DNA of 64,000 nucleotides from Hydrangea macrophylla (taxonomy: Eukaryota; Streptophyta; Magnoliopsida; Cornales; Hydrangeaceae). The position numbers were made by a program, and so were the translations under genes. Numbering within the stretch: position 1 is the stretch's first letter; each line of letters begins with the position of its first letter. A model generated the notes under the pieces. That model searched no databases. It saw only the letters and a program-made list of their open reading frames with translations, and was not told the DNA's origin. Below, one piece after another: positions 1 through 11,300 of the stretch. The stretch spans positions 52,790,274-52,854,273 of the forward strand of contig CM066998.1 in NCBI GenBank assembly GCA_033977485.1, given 5' to 3'.

Positions 1-999
1 GCTTCTGTGCACTAATCTTATATAGGCAAATTTATCTAGATGTGTTATTTTTCCATTTATGGCCAAAAATATCTATGTATCTATAGTTTATGACCATTTA
101 ACATGTTTATATACTATGGCTATATTGGGTTCAAGAGATTACATATTTGAAATAAGACTCTAATTATGTGGACTGTCAAACTATGCCTTTTGTCATAAAA
201 AACACCTAGCATACTCAAACAATTCATATGACAAAGTTTATATTTCAAATATGTGTTTATATATATTTCTATCCACTAATGGACAGGCAATTGTGTAGTG
301 GCAGAGTGGTGGGGACTGGGCGCCGAATAACCCACGTCCGCGGCGGGTCACGGTTCGAACCTGGCTACTGCCCAATTGCCTTTTTATTTTTCTCTAAACC
401 AAACGATGTCGTTTCATATCAAACCTGACACACTTGATATGACCCCGACTAGTGAAAGTTTATTTTCAAATAAAGAATGACTCTGCGGTCTTAAATGCCA
501 AATCCTTTTCAAATGCACAAAAGTTGTGGGATCTAGTGTTGGTTTGCATATTCCCAATTCCTTTAAATCATTTCTTCCTAATTAATTAACATTTCTTGTT
601 TTTAAATAACTTTGCTTAAATATTTGTATTATTTCTATCTTTCGCTATTATAAAATCCAAAAAGTTTATCTCATAATAATCTAGCTTTTATTTCTTTTTC
701 TTCTTTTTCTTACTAGTATCTTAGTTAATTTATTTTGCATTGTTAAAATCTTTATTGTAGACTACTTAAAAAGAAAATATCTTTTAATTACTTTTATTGC
801 AAAAATATAAAAACTAGTAGTTTAGTAAAACCCCACAAAAATTCATCATCTTTTATTTTCTTTTTAGTGACAGAATAGTTACTACCTATCTTTGTTTTCC
901 GTTCCCTGTGGGTTCGACATAGTCTTCCAGAACTGTATTACTTGTACGATCACCTACACTTAGGTGTTGACAAGAAAACGCGTCAATAAGATGTCGTCA
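1..999 (+). mobile_element. 5' LTR of Athila-lineage element A (3' part only)
   Basis: The window opens inside a long terminal repeat. These 999 bases recur almost unchanged at 38355-39351, the end of the partner 3' LTR. The LTR ends in CA at 999, six bases before a tRNA-type primer-binding site, which fixes the boundary. The 3' LTR (20883-21193 joined to 37269-39351) is about 2.39 kb, so roughly 1.4 kb of this copy lies left of the window. Differences from the partner are scattered single bases and short indels, a few percent by eye. It contains a tRNA-like Pol III-type block at 286-385. Confidence 0.9.
286..385 (+). other. tRNA-like hairpin with Pol III A and B boxes inside LTR A
   Basis: GGCAATTG (286-293) pairs perfectly with CAATTGCC (373-380), and the next eight or so bases on each side also pair with wobbles. 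Inside lie an A-box-like TGGCAGAGTGG and a B-box GGTTCGAACC, spaced as in tRNA genes; CCA follows the pairing bases at 372-374. A run of five T follows at 381-385, as at Pol III terminators. It could be a tRNA-derived SINE head trapped in the LTR before transposition or a tRNA pseudogene. The clover-leaf is imperfect, so a functional tRNA is not claimed. Confidence 0.55.
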
Positions 1000-1005
1000 A
1001 GTTTT

Positions 1006-1020
1006 TGGCGCCGTTGCCGG
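1006..1020 (+). other. Primer-binding site of element A (tRNA-Asp type)
   Basis: TGGCGCCGTTGCCGG begins six bases after the LTR end. It matches the complement of the 3' end of plant tRNA-Asp, the usual primer of Athila-lineage elements. The next base departs from the usual GGGA continuation. It fixes the direction of the element (+) and the LTR end. Confidence 0.85.
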
Positions 1021-1410
1021 AGAACGGTTAAAAATTAATAAATAAATAAAGTTAGGTCTAAGACTATTTCTCACATTATATCTATATCTATATATATACT
1101 TATTCTACCTTATAAATAATTTAGTTTTCTTTTTAAGAAAAAAAATAACAAAATATATATATAAATAAAAACTATATATAATTTTTTCTTGTGAAAAATA
1201 TATAAATATATATTTATAAAAATGTACGTGTGCATCTTCCAAAAAAAAAGAGCATATATAATATACATATATATAAACCTATCTTCTTATAAATTTTTTT
1301 TTTAAAAATGTATTATAAAAAAAATAGTTTTATTTTTACTTAGATAATAAAAATAATAATAATAATAATGATAATAATATTTTTAAAACTTAGTTTTTCT
1401 TTTACTTCAT
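1021..1410 (+). other. Untranslated leader of element A
   Basis: An extremely AT-rich stretch with TATA runs and an AAT microsatellite near 1345-1370. It holds no open frame and lies between the primer-binding site and the first gag ATG. I see no splice or structural signal that stands out. Confidence 0.6.
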
Positions 1411-3118
1411 ATGTCCTTAGATACTACTGAAGCTTTATATCAAGTACCACATAATTCTAATATTTCTAGTGATTAATCTAGTATAAAATTTCCTAGAATC
1501 ATGCCTGAAATTGAAGGCATAGAAGGAATAGCTGATGATTCTCATAGTGAACATGGGAAAAATATACCACAATCTGTTTTGCCAGAACACGAACAACGTT
1601 CTTTACGTGATTTATTTACCCCAGAAAGAAACATCACTCTTTCTTGCATCACTTTACCTAGACATACATGAAATTTTCACTTTAGACAAGGTATGATTCC
1701 ACTCATGCCAACTTTCCATGGAATGGGGTCAGAACGTGCTTATTTACATATTCGTGAATTTGAAGAAGTTTGTAGTACGTTCTCTGATCAAAGCTGTCCG
1801 ATTGAAATAATCCGTCTTAAGCTTTTTTCCTTTTTCTTTAAAAGATAAAGCTAAAGCTTGGCTTTTATCTCTCCTTCCTGGATCTATAACTTCATGGCAT
1901 GATATGAATGAAGCCTTTTTAAAAAAATTTTATCCTAAAAATTTAACTAATAGTATGATGCGTCAAATTAAATTTTTTACTCAAAAAGAAAAAGAATCAT
2001 TCCCTAAAGTTTGGGAACATTTTAAAGATCTTCTGCTAGCTTGTCCACATCATGGATTTGAAAAATGGCGTCTAATTAATTTCTTTTATGAAGGATTAGA
2101 ACCAAAATCAAAGAAATTAGTTGAAACTATGTGTCAAGGAGAATTTTTGTGTAAACTGCTGACGAGGCTGTCATACTTTGATTGGCTTGGAGAAAATGCT
2201 TCCCAGTGGGAAACAGAAGAAATTAGTAGGATGGAAAAAGCTAAAAGTTTATACCAATTACAATCAGAAGATGAATTAACACTGAAATATGAAGAATTAG
2301 CACGTAAAGTGGAAGCTATAACAGTAGAAAAAAATAATCCACCTAAGAAGAAAAGAGACCTTTGTGACAATTGTCATACGTTAGGACATCCTACAAATGA
2401 ATGTCCTAACAGTTACAATTTTCAAGAAATTGCTCCAGCAGAGATAAATGCTGTGAATAATTATAGGGGTCCTCAAAACTCCTATGGTAATTCATACTAG
2501 TCTAACTGGAGAAATCCTCCAAATCATATGTATACCAAAGAAGGTATTTTACAATTTCAAACTCAACAGTATCCTCCTCAAAATAATCAGTCGTATTTAC
2601 CTCCTCCACCTCAATTTCAACAAACACAAAATACATATCCTAATACACAGCAAAATTCTAATGTTTATGTGCCTCCGCACAAGAAAGTACAAGACAAACC
2701 TTTACAATCTATGATGCAACAATTAATACAAATCATGGGAAAACTACAAACATCTATTTATAGGATTAATAATCAACATGATTCTAAAGAAAAAGGCATT
2801 TTTCCTGCCCAACCACAACCTAATCCAAGGGGACAATCACAAGGTGATCCCTCAACTTCTGGTAATAGTCAACATGAACAAGTAAAAGCTATAACTGTAC
2901 TAAGAAGTAGTAAGGCTATTGGACAAGAAATTTCACCTTCTTTAGAAGAAATTGAGCATACAAATAAGGATGATAATATGATAGAAATTGAGGAAGAAAC
3001 AGATGAAGATAAAATTGCTAATGAAGTTGAAATTGAAACCTTTGAAAAACAACAAATTTCTCAAGAAAATGAAACATCTGATTTACCGGTGGAAAAAGAA
3101 ACAGAGGAAAACTCCTGA
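1411..3118 (+). pseudogene. gag: Athila-lineage gag of element A (broken)
   Basis: Encodes the structural capsid/nucleocapsid polyprotein. The frame opens at ATG 1411 and has stops near 1476 and 1668 and a frameshift near 1830. The longest intact part, 1904-2500, holds the capsid core typical of plant gypsy Gag and a single CCHC zinc knuckle (CDNCHTLGHPTNEC, about 2362-2403). After a stop at 2500 the frame continues to 3118 as a Pro/Gln-rich then acidic Glu-rich tail, which Athila Gag often has before protease. Protease follows downstream in the same orientation. It cannot make a full Gag now. Confidence 0.8.
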
Positions 3119-3383
3119 ATATTCTCCTCAAATTCCTTGTCCACAACGTTTAAGAAAACACCAAAATGATAAGAATCGGAATATTTAGAATTATTTAAAC
3201 AAGTGCACATTAATATTCCTCTCATAGATGCAATTAATCAAGTACCTGCTTTTTATGTACTGTCAAACATAAGCAAAATGTAAGAAATGATGCATATTCC
3301 GCTGACTTCGTAGAAGAAATTAATTCCATCGTACAACATAATTTACCAACAAAATTTAAAGATCCAGGTACACCAACAATATC

Positions 3384-3887
3384 GTGTATTATTGGAAATC
3401 ACAAAATAATCACGCACTCCTTGACTTAGGAGCTAGTGTAAACTTGCTTCCTTATTCTGTTTATCAACAGCTTGGATTAGGTGAGCTAAAGCCAACTTGC
3501 ATGGTATTACAACTTACTGATAGATTTACAAAATACCCGCGAGGAATTATGGAAGATGTTCTTGTCAAAGTTGAAAAATTTATTTTTCCAGTAGATTTTG
3601 TCATCCTTGATACAGAACTAGTATTAGATGCTAATGTGCAAATACCAATCATTTTTGGAAGGCCCTTCTTGGCTACCATTGATGCCACTATTCGAATCCG
3701 CAGTGGTATGATGACTGTAGTATTTGGAAATATGACTTTAAATATTAAAGTTTTTTCTAATCCACAACATCAAGAAGAAGATGAGAATATTGAAGAAGTT
3801 CATGCTATTGAATCTCTATCACGAGAATATTTTAACTTGACTTGTTATAATGATCCAGTAGAATATGTTATTAATAACTCTATTTAG
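3384..3887 (+). pseudogene. Retropepsin-like aspartic protease of element A
   Basis: The domain that cleaves the Gag-Pol polyprotein. The active site reads LLDLGASVNLLP, the DLGAS variant common in Athila elements, followed by a hydrophobic flap region and the distal FGRPFL motif where ILGRPFL is usual. The frame ends at a stop at 3887, before the reverse transcriptase, so the pol frame is interrupted. Upstream, 3119-3383, shifted frames still carry recognisable linker sequence. Confidence 0.8.
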
Positions 3888-3974
3888 AAACTAGATAATA
3901 ATAATTTGCAAGAACATCTTATGAGTTAAGTATGTTTTAATGAAGATTCAACAGATGAAGTAATTCAAGAAGCA

Positions 3975-5102
3975 ATGTGGACCACGCATTTTGAACCTTT
4001 ACCACCAAAGACTACATTAACACTTCCATCTAATTTACAAACTCCACAATTGGAATTAAAAGAACTCCCTAAAGAGCTTAAATATGCTTTCCTTGGTAGT
4101 AATAATACTTATCCCGTAATAATATCATCTCTTCTAGACTCTAGTCAAGAAAATAAACTCATTAGTATGCTTCAGAAGCATAAAAGTGTCATTGGTTGGA
4201 GTATAGCAGATTTAAAAGGAATAAGCCCTTCAATATGCACTCATAATATATATCTTGAAGATAATGCTAAACCCTCAAGAGAAATGCAAAGAAGACTTAA
4301 TCCTATTATGCAGGAAGTAGTTAAGAAGGAAGTTCTCAAGCTACTCGACATGGGCATTATATATTCAATTTCCGACAGTAAATGGGTAAGTCCAATACAA
4401 GTTATGCCGAAGAAAGCAGGAATTACAGTTATTCCAAATTCAAAGGGAGAATTAATTCCCACTCGTGTCACTACTGGATGGCGTGTATGCATAGACTACA
4501 GAAAACTCAATGTTGTAACCTGTAAGGATCACTTTCCTTTACCTTTTATGGATCAAATGTTAGAAAGAATAGCGGGCCATAAGTATTACTATTTTCTAGA
4601 TGGTTATAGTGGTTACAATCAAATAGAGATCGCACCAGAAGATCCGGAAAAAACTATTTTCACATGTCCATTTGGAACTTTCGCCTATCGCCGAATGCCC
4701 TTTAGTCTTTGCAACACACCTGCGACCTTTCAAAGGTGTATGCTAAGTATTTTCAGTGATATGGTAGAAAAGAATTTAGAAGTTTTTATGGATGATTTTT
4801 CAATTTTTGGGAAATCCTATGATGATTGCCTTAGCAATCTTTAGAAAGTTCTCCAAAGATGTGAAGAAAAAAGTTTAGTTATAAATTGGAAAAAGTTTCA
4901 TTTTATGGTCACTAAAGGTATTGTCTTAGGACACATTATTTCTGAAAATGGGATACAGGTAGACAAAGCCAAAATAGATCTTATAGCTAATTTACCTATT
5001 CACAAGACTGTAAAAAACATTCGTTCATTCTTAGGACATGCAGGTTTTCATCGTCGATTCATAAAAAGTTTTAGTACTATTTCTAGGCCTTTATGTCAAT
5101 GA
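3975..5102 (+). pseudogene. pol: Reverse transcriptase of element A
   Basis: RNA-dependent DNA polymerase of a Ty3/gypsy element. The fingers segment has WVSPIQVMPKK and a basic VCIDYRKLN; then the DGYSGYNQI motif and the catalytic FMDDF box (about 4786). A stop at 4842-4844 follows NL. The thumb continues in another frame at 4845-5102 (GHIISENGIQVDKAKI, then [16 protein letters not shown]). The catalytic Asp pair is intact, but the stop and a further stop at 5102 break the polyprotein. The insert between VMPKK and VCIDYRKLN is typical of Athila. Confidence 0.88.
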
Positions 5103-5966
5103 TTGGCCAAAAGACACACCTTTTGAATGGAATAAAGAATGTCAAAACTTCTTTAAGCAATTAAAAGAGCATCTCACTACTGCACTTATTATGCAATCTC
5201 CTGATTGGAGCTTACCATTTGAATTAATGTGTGATGCTAGCGACTTTGCCATTGGAGCTGTCCTAGGGCAGAGAAAGGATAAAAATGCATCAGTTATATA
5301 CTACGCTAGTAGAACTCTGGATAGTGCTCAAATGAACTACTCAACTACTGAAAAAGAATTGTTAGCCGTGGTATTCGTCCTTAATAAATTTAGGCAATAC
5401 TTGATTGGTTCCCCTATTGTCTGTTTTACGGACCATTCAACTCTGAAATACCTACTTTCAAAGAAAGACACTAAGCCTAGGCTTATTAGGTGGATACTCC
5501 TACTACAGGAATTTAATTTAATAATCAAAGACAAAAAAGGAGTAGAAAATGTGGTAGCTGATCACTTATCCCGCCTCACTTTTGAAGACAATACTAGTGA
5601 ACTCCTACCTATTCAAGACTCTTTTCCTGATGAACAGTTATTTTCTGTGACTACCTTGTCATGGTATGCTGATCTTGTTAATTATTTAGTAACTGGAAAA
5701 ATACCAAGCAATTGGTCATCATCAGATAAAAAGAGATTCCTAGCTATTGCTAGTCATTTCTACTTTGATGACCCATATCTGTTTAAATATTGTGTTGATC
5801 AGGTAATTAGGAAATGTTTCCTAATCAAGAAATTGAAAATGTACTTTTCATGTGTCATTCGTCCTTTTGTGGAGGATATTTTTCATCTCAAGTAACTGCC
5901 ATGAAAATCTTACAAAGTGGTTTATATTGGCCAACTCTATTTAAAGATTCATATTTATATTGTAAG
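5103..5966 (+). pseudogene. pol: RNase H and N-terminal integrase of element A (truncated by hAT)
   Basis: RNase H is clear in 5191-5580: [14 protein letters not shown] with the first catalytic Asp, [17 protein letters not shown] with the catalytic Glu, [10 protein letters not shown] with the second Asp, and VADHLSRL at the end. The integrase zinc-binding part begins near 5640 and, after a frameshift near 5815, runs to a GLYWPTLFKD segment. It is cut at 5966 by the hAT terminus. The catalytic DDE core of integrase is absent from the window; only the C-terminus resumes at 17025. Confidence 0.85.
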
Positions 5967-6199
5967 TAGGGATGGCAATGGGGCGGGTTTTCCGGGTTCC
6001 CCGCCCCGCCCCTAATAGGTAGGGTGTGGGGGGGGGCTTAAGAGGGTTAGGGGCGGGTATGGGGGTGGTTTTCATAACCCGAGTCGGGTTCAGGTCAGGG
6101 TCGGGGGTAGGGTCGGAAAACCCGAACCCGCCCCGAATATACTTGTATTTACAATATTAATCCTCAATAGTTATGTGTATTACCCTTTTACCCTGCTAG

Positions 6200-8340
6200 T
6201 ATAAATACCAAACAAAACTTTTAGGGCTTCATATTTCTCACTGAAGAGTCAAGACATTTCGGCGCCTCTCAAGTTCTCACTTCTCAACCCTCTTCGAGTC
6301 TTCGGCTCTTCTCAGATGAATCAGATCTGACTCTCAACTCTCAAGGTAAGCTTTAAGAATCAAAATGACCTAACTTAATTTAGTCTATTTTGATCATACA
6401 TTTAAATATATATATATATATATATATATGCAGATCATGTAGATCTAATCAATCTACTACTGGACCAGGCGCTACAAATTATTGACCCAAACTGTTGCTT
6501 ATATAGTTTGATATACATATATATATATATGTATATATATACAGTCAGGCTATAAAGAGGGCGCCCTCTCTTTATTAAAGAGAGGACCTCTGTTTTGGCC
6601 GTCGGATCGTGTTTTCATTAATGGCTGTTTGGTCATTTCACAGTTTTTAAACACAATCCAACGACCAAAACAGAGGTCCTCTCTTTAATAAAGAAAGGTG
6701 GCCCTCTTTAGAGAATCTTTGTATATATATATATATGTATATATATATGCACAAATAGATATATAAGTGTTGTGGAAATTTGGAATCGAGGTTCCCTTTC
6801 TCACGATGATGTAGCAGTTGAATCTTGCTGGAATGATGTTTCATGCTATAGTAGTCATATGCTTAACACAAATTCAAATTTGCAGGTTAGTTTTACTTCT
6901 ATTCTCTCCCAAATTCTACTTCCAAAATACCCCCCAAAGTATTTGTGTTTGGATAGTACATTGAATGTTAAATAATGGAGCCAAGTTTTTATTTGGCTAT
7001 TTAGGAATATAGTTGATACTTGATAAATTATAATCATATTTTTTTTTATAGAATAAATTATAATCATATTATAATCATAAATTATAATCATATGATTTGG
7101 TCCTTTCACGCTCTAATCTGTGAAAATCTTGACCTAGTTCTACGAGGTAGTTTGATACCTAAGACCTTCGAAAATTTAAGTTCCCAAACTTGAGATCATT
7201 TACTGTCACTCTAGTTCTTCATATTCAAGCAATTTGTATATTGGCTAATTATTTATTGCTTTGTTGGAGTATAAAATTTTGTAATATTTTGCTCTAATTG
7301 GGTGTTTTTGTTCAATTGGTTTGTAGGGGCGCAGATGTAGGTTTAAGTTCTTATAGCAATTAGGTGCGGCGAATCTTCTGGATGCTAGGAATGATCGACT
7401 TAAAAGTTAAGTTGGAAATAAAAACAAATGGAGAAATAAAAATAGATAAGTTGTGGGACAAAAAATAAACACATTTTTTATGTGACAAGCTAATGAAAAA
7501 ATAGATATTTGGTTGCATTTTTCTTGTAACTTTTGAGCTTTTTATATTTTTGCTTGTAAAATTTTTAATTCAACAGGAACTTTTAAAAGAAATTTCTTAG
7601 TGTTGCAACAAATACCTAGTTTATGAAATAAAGTCCCCAAATGGACCTTCAATATAGTCCACATCTAATTTTTATCTCATTTAAAGTATAACTACTCTTG
7701 CTTTGGAGACATGGAAAATGGAAAGTACTCTTTTCCAATTAGAAAGAAGGAAAACATAGCTATGACTATCAACTATGTAACCATGATATCTTATGCATGT
7801 AGCCATTAACTTTGAACACATTTTTAACTATTTTGTAAATTAGTAATGTAGAAATCTGTTAAAGTTGTTCTTCTTCTTGCACCCATGGCTTAGATGCTAA
7901 AATATGGCATAGCTATGACTATCACATTAGCTTGTTTGCTGGTTGCTTTTTGAGGGTAAGGTAACATGTCCCCTCTTTTTTGTTGTACTAAGTAAACTTC
8001 TTTAATACATTTCCCCTCGTCCCGTCGAGGTTCTTTAATATATTTGCTTCTTCTCCTAGAAATATATATAATCTAGTCTTGGTTAGTTTGCCTTAGAAAT
8101 AATTAGTTTGCCTCACAAAACTTCATTATTTATTTTTGTGACTAACACCTTGGTGTATATTTGTGACTTTGTTGCCCCTAGAAATTGCAGATTGATACTG
8201 GAACATTGTTGATTTAATTTAGAGATCCATTTCGAAGAGGTAAATTATGTGTTCTTCTTGACTGAAATTAACTAATTTTAATTTTTTTATTACAATCATA
8301 TTGTTTTATAAGATTGAGACTTATACAAATTTAATTTAGG
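6200..8340 (+). promoter_or_regulatory. hAT promoter, 5' UTR exon and 5' UTR intron
   Basis: TATAAATA at 6200-6207 is followed by a pyrimidine-rich leader and a good splice donor (CAAG|GTAAGC) at about 6344/6345. An acceptor (AATTTAG) at 8339 sits directly before the transposase ATG at 8347. The 2-kb interval has no long frame. I read it as a promoter, a non-coding first exon and a large 5' UTR intron, with a later palindromic MITE at 6551-6712 and flanking TA microsatellites (6405-6432, 6516-6541, 6719-6750). Confidence 0.5.
6551..6712. mobile_element. Palindromic MITE inside the hAT intron
   Basis: The two halves form an inverted repeat over about 65 bases each: CTATAAAGAGGGC at the left matches the reverse complement of GCCCTCTTTAGAG at the right, and TTTATTAAAGAGAGGACCTC recurs in inverted form. 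Only about 30 bases lie between the arms. No convincing target duplication is seen because both flanks are TA-rich. Transcribed, it would fold into one long hairpin. Superfamily not assigned. Confidence 0.7.
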
Positions 8341-8346
8341 TTGACA

Positions 8347-10392
8347 ATGTCAGATTCACCGGTTGAGAGTAGATTTACCCAAAAGTCTTTACCTACCCAA
8401 AATTTTGAACCTACCCCATCTTCAACCCCAACTGTTGTCGCGGATTCACCGGTTGCGAGTATGAATAGCGATAGGATAAGGAAGTTGACATCACCAGTTT
8501 GGACAAGTTTTAAAAAGATTAAAATCGATGGAGATGATATAGCTATATGTAACAAATGTGAACGGAAACTTAAGGCCAATAGTAAAAATGGGACTAAGCA
8601 CTTGCATGAACACTTAACTAGATGTCCCAAAAGGGATAATCAGGACATTAGACAGACTCTTCTAAGAGCTAATCAAAGATTGAGTGATGGAAAAATCAAG
8701 TATCGATCTTTTGTTTTTGATCAAGAATTTTCCCGAAGAGAGCTTGCAAATGCGATAATATTACATGAATATCCTCTTGCAATTGTTGACCATTCGAGGT
8801 TTAAAAGTTTTGCTAGTAGCCTTCAGCCTTTGTTTAAGATGGTTACAAGAAACACAATCAAGAGTGACATACTAAAGATTCATGAAAGTGAGAAAGAGAA
8901 AGCTTACAAGTTATTGGAAAGACTCGATAGCAGAATTGCGATCACCACTGACATGTGGACTTCAAATCACAACAAGAAAGGATACATGGCAATTACGGGA
9001 CATTTCATTGACGAGTCTTGGATCTTGCAAAGTCGCATCTTGAGGTATTAATTTACAAGTGTTTTTCAATATTAATTTGTTCGACACAAATTGTTAAATC
9101 TACTAATTAAATTTATTACATATTCTTAGGTTTGTCTATGTTCCTGCTCCTCATAATGAGGAAACTCTATTTGAAGTGCTTATTGATAGTTTTTTTAGAT
9201 TGGAACACAGATAGAAAACTGTCCACAATTACTATGGATAATTGTTCCACCAATGATGCTGTTGTTGATGTTTTGTTGGGTAAGCTTGACTCGAGTTCAA
9301 TTTTGCTTAATGGGAGGGTGTTTCATATGCGTTGTTGTGCACATATTTTAAACTTGATCGTGAAAGATGGTTTGGAAGTGATTGGGGAGGGTATAGAGAG
9401 GATACGGGATAGTGTCGCATATTGGACAGCAACACTGGGTAGGATAGAAAAATGTCAAGAAGCAGCCCGTCAATTACGAATTTTAGGCCAAAAGAAGTTG
9501 TCTCTAGATTGTAAGACTCGTTGGAATTCCACTTACATAATGCTTCAAAATGCTTTAGTTTATAAAGACGTCTTCCCTAGAGTAAAGCAACATGAGAGAA
9601 TTACACTAGCGTGCCGAGGGATGATGATTGGAGGTTAGCAACAAAAATTTGTGAGAAGTTGAAGATGTTTTATGATGTCACCATGTTGTTATCTGGAACT
9701 ACTTACTCTACCACAAATTGTTTTTTTTTGTTGCATATATGTGAGATAAGGGTGGCATTGTACCAATGGGTTGAAAATCCAAATTTAATGATAAGTGTGA
9801 TGGCATCGAAAATGATAGACAAGTTTGAGAAGTATTGGGATGTTTGTCATACAATTATGGCCATAGCTACTGTCTTAGATCCAAGGTACAAGTTGAAGTT
9901 GGTGGAGTACTACTATAAATCTATTTATGGTGATACAACTTCTGTGGAAATTGAGACAGTTCGCCAATGTTGTTATGATTTGTTACACGACTACCAGATG
10001 CTCCTTTTGTTGGTGAAGCTTCATGAGATAGTTATCCATCGACTAACATTGTTGCAAAAGAAGCAGTAGACAAATTTTATAACTATGTGATTGAGAGCTC
10101 GACCACTAAGAACGTGAGGTCTGAATTTGATTTTTACTTGGAGGAAGATCCGTATAGGGTAGATAATTTTGATATCTTGAATTGGTGGAAGGTAAATGCG
10201 CTCAGGTATCCTACTTTACAAAGGATTGCTCGAGACATTTTAGCTATCCCTGTTTCGACTGTTGCATCAGAGTCTGCCTTTAGTACAAGCGGTAGATTGA
10301 TTAGTCCTCATCGTAGTAGGCTTCATCCATCTACCGTAGAGGCATTGATGTGTAGCCAAAGTTGGATGTGGACCGAGGCACAAGGTAATTAA
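8347..10392 (+). pseudogene. hAT transposase (BED finger, RNase H-like core, dimerisation domain)
   Basis: The transposase cuts element ends in the nucleus. Exon 1 runs 8347 to about 9044 (donor GAG|GTATTAA). It holds a BED zinc finger (WTSFKKIKIDGDDIAICNKC, with CP as the last ligand region) and the first catalytic Asp in TTDMWTS. Exon 2 starts near 9131 (TTCTTAG); TMDNCSTNDA carries the second Asp. Frameshifts lie near 9195, 9605 and 10000. The C-terminal dimerisation domain (SAFSTSGRLISPHRSRL to about 10370) holds the catalytic Glu in ASESAF. A further donor near 10385 and a short exon ending near 10491 may give the true C-terminus. It is inactive here but recognisable along its length. 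Confidence 0.88.
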
Positions 10393-10810
10393 GTCATTTG
10401 TTTGACATAGTACTACATTCTATCGATTTTGACACGTATATAATATTTTATTTTTGTTTTTGTAGCTACTTGTTCAACTTCAAAGGCATAATGTCCCCCT
10501 ACAATTTGTGATGACAATGAACCTGAAGAAGATATTGTGTTGGTTAACTTGGTTTAAGACAAGTTCATGGTAAGTAACTCATGTCCCCCTTCAATTGATT
10601 TATCATATGTTAGTAAAACAAAATATAACTTATTGTGTTTTATTTTTTAGGTTTTATTGTTCGTGGCTTGGTGGAAGTGTTGATGTTTACTATGGATGTG
10701 GAAGCTCTTTTGCCACTCTTTATTAGATTTGTATTGTATTTGTGTTATGTTGTCAGATTGGGTATTTTGATATTATGAATGTTGTTTATTTTTATTTTAT
10801 GTTGGTAGAA

Positions 10811-11025
10811 TGTGGTTTGAAATTTGAATCTTTGATGGGTAATTAAGTAATTTGATTGGTGCATTGCGTTGAATGTATCATTTTTTCTTGGTGACAAAAA
10901 ACATGAATAATCTTGTGTGGTTTGAAATTTGAATCTTGATGGGTAATTAAGTAATTTGATTGGTGGATTGTGTTGAATGTATTATTATTATTATTAATTT
11001 TTTTTTTGGTGACAAAAAACTAATT
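10811..11025 (+). repeat. Tandem duplication (105-bp unit) in the 3' part of the hAT
   Basis: The segment starting TGTGGTTTGAAATTTGAATC at 10811 recurs at 10916 with a few substitutions and a short ATT expansion in the second copy (10981-10997). Both copies end with GGTGACAAAAAAC. It lies downstream of the transposase and is non-coding. Confidence 0.85.
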
Positions 11026-11254
11026 GGGTAAGTTAAAAAAACTGCATTAAAAAACTGCACTAATAGGGAAAAAATGCTTTAAAAAAAACTGCAATTTTCA
11101 ATTTGTTTACAAAAAAAAAAAAAAAAAACTCTCTTAATCGGGGCGGGGTCGGGACTCCGAGTGCGGGGCGGGGTCGAGGGTGGGAAGAAACATTAGGCGG
11201 GGCGGGGTGGGTGCGGGGGGAGGGTTGAGTAAAGCGGGGCGGGGGCGGGGTATG

Positions 11255-11300
11255 GGGGCAGAAGTTTTCACGCTTCACCCTTCCACCAGAAGTTTTCTCG
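11255..11300. other. Deletion/rejoining junction between hAT H and element B
   Basis: Left of here is GC-rich hAT subterminal sequence, right of here is the integrase start of B in minus orientation (ENFWWKG). The 10-mer AGAAGTTTTC occurs at 11260-11269 and 11288-11297, separated by 18 bases. The first copy looks like filler templated from the second. Missing here are the hAT right end, B's integrase and 3' LTR, and A's integrase core, which one deletion could explain. Confidence 0.65.

Larger units (their letters stand above)
5967..11259 (+). mobile_element. hAT-superfamily DNA transposon H (right end missing)
   Basis: The left terminus is TAGGGATGGCAA, followed by GC-rich subterminal sequence with many GGGGCGG and CCCGCC words, typical of this hAT family. 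The same 12-bp end occurs, with its inverted partner and an 8-bp target duplication, on the MITE at 27331-27906. The adjoining 8 bases of A are ATTGTAAG (5959-5966). GC-rich subterminal repeats return at 11140-11255, but the expected right end is not found; sequence switches to element B around 11260-11280. A transposase pseudogene occupies 8347-10392. Confidence 0.85.

Noticed and set aside
286..374. Functional tRNA gene
   Set aside because: T-arm and anticodon arm do not pair well and no clear anticodon can be placed; kept only as tRNA-like.
228..428. 66-codon frame in LTR A, also at 38583-38783
   Set aside because: It is the tRNA-like block translated; shared by both LTRs because they are copies, with no protein signature.
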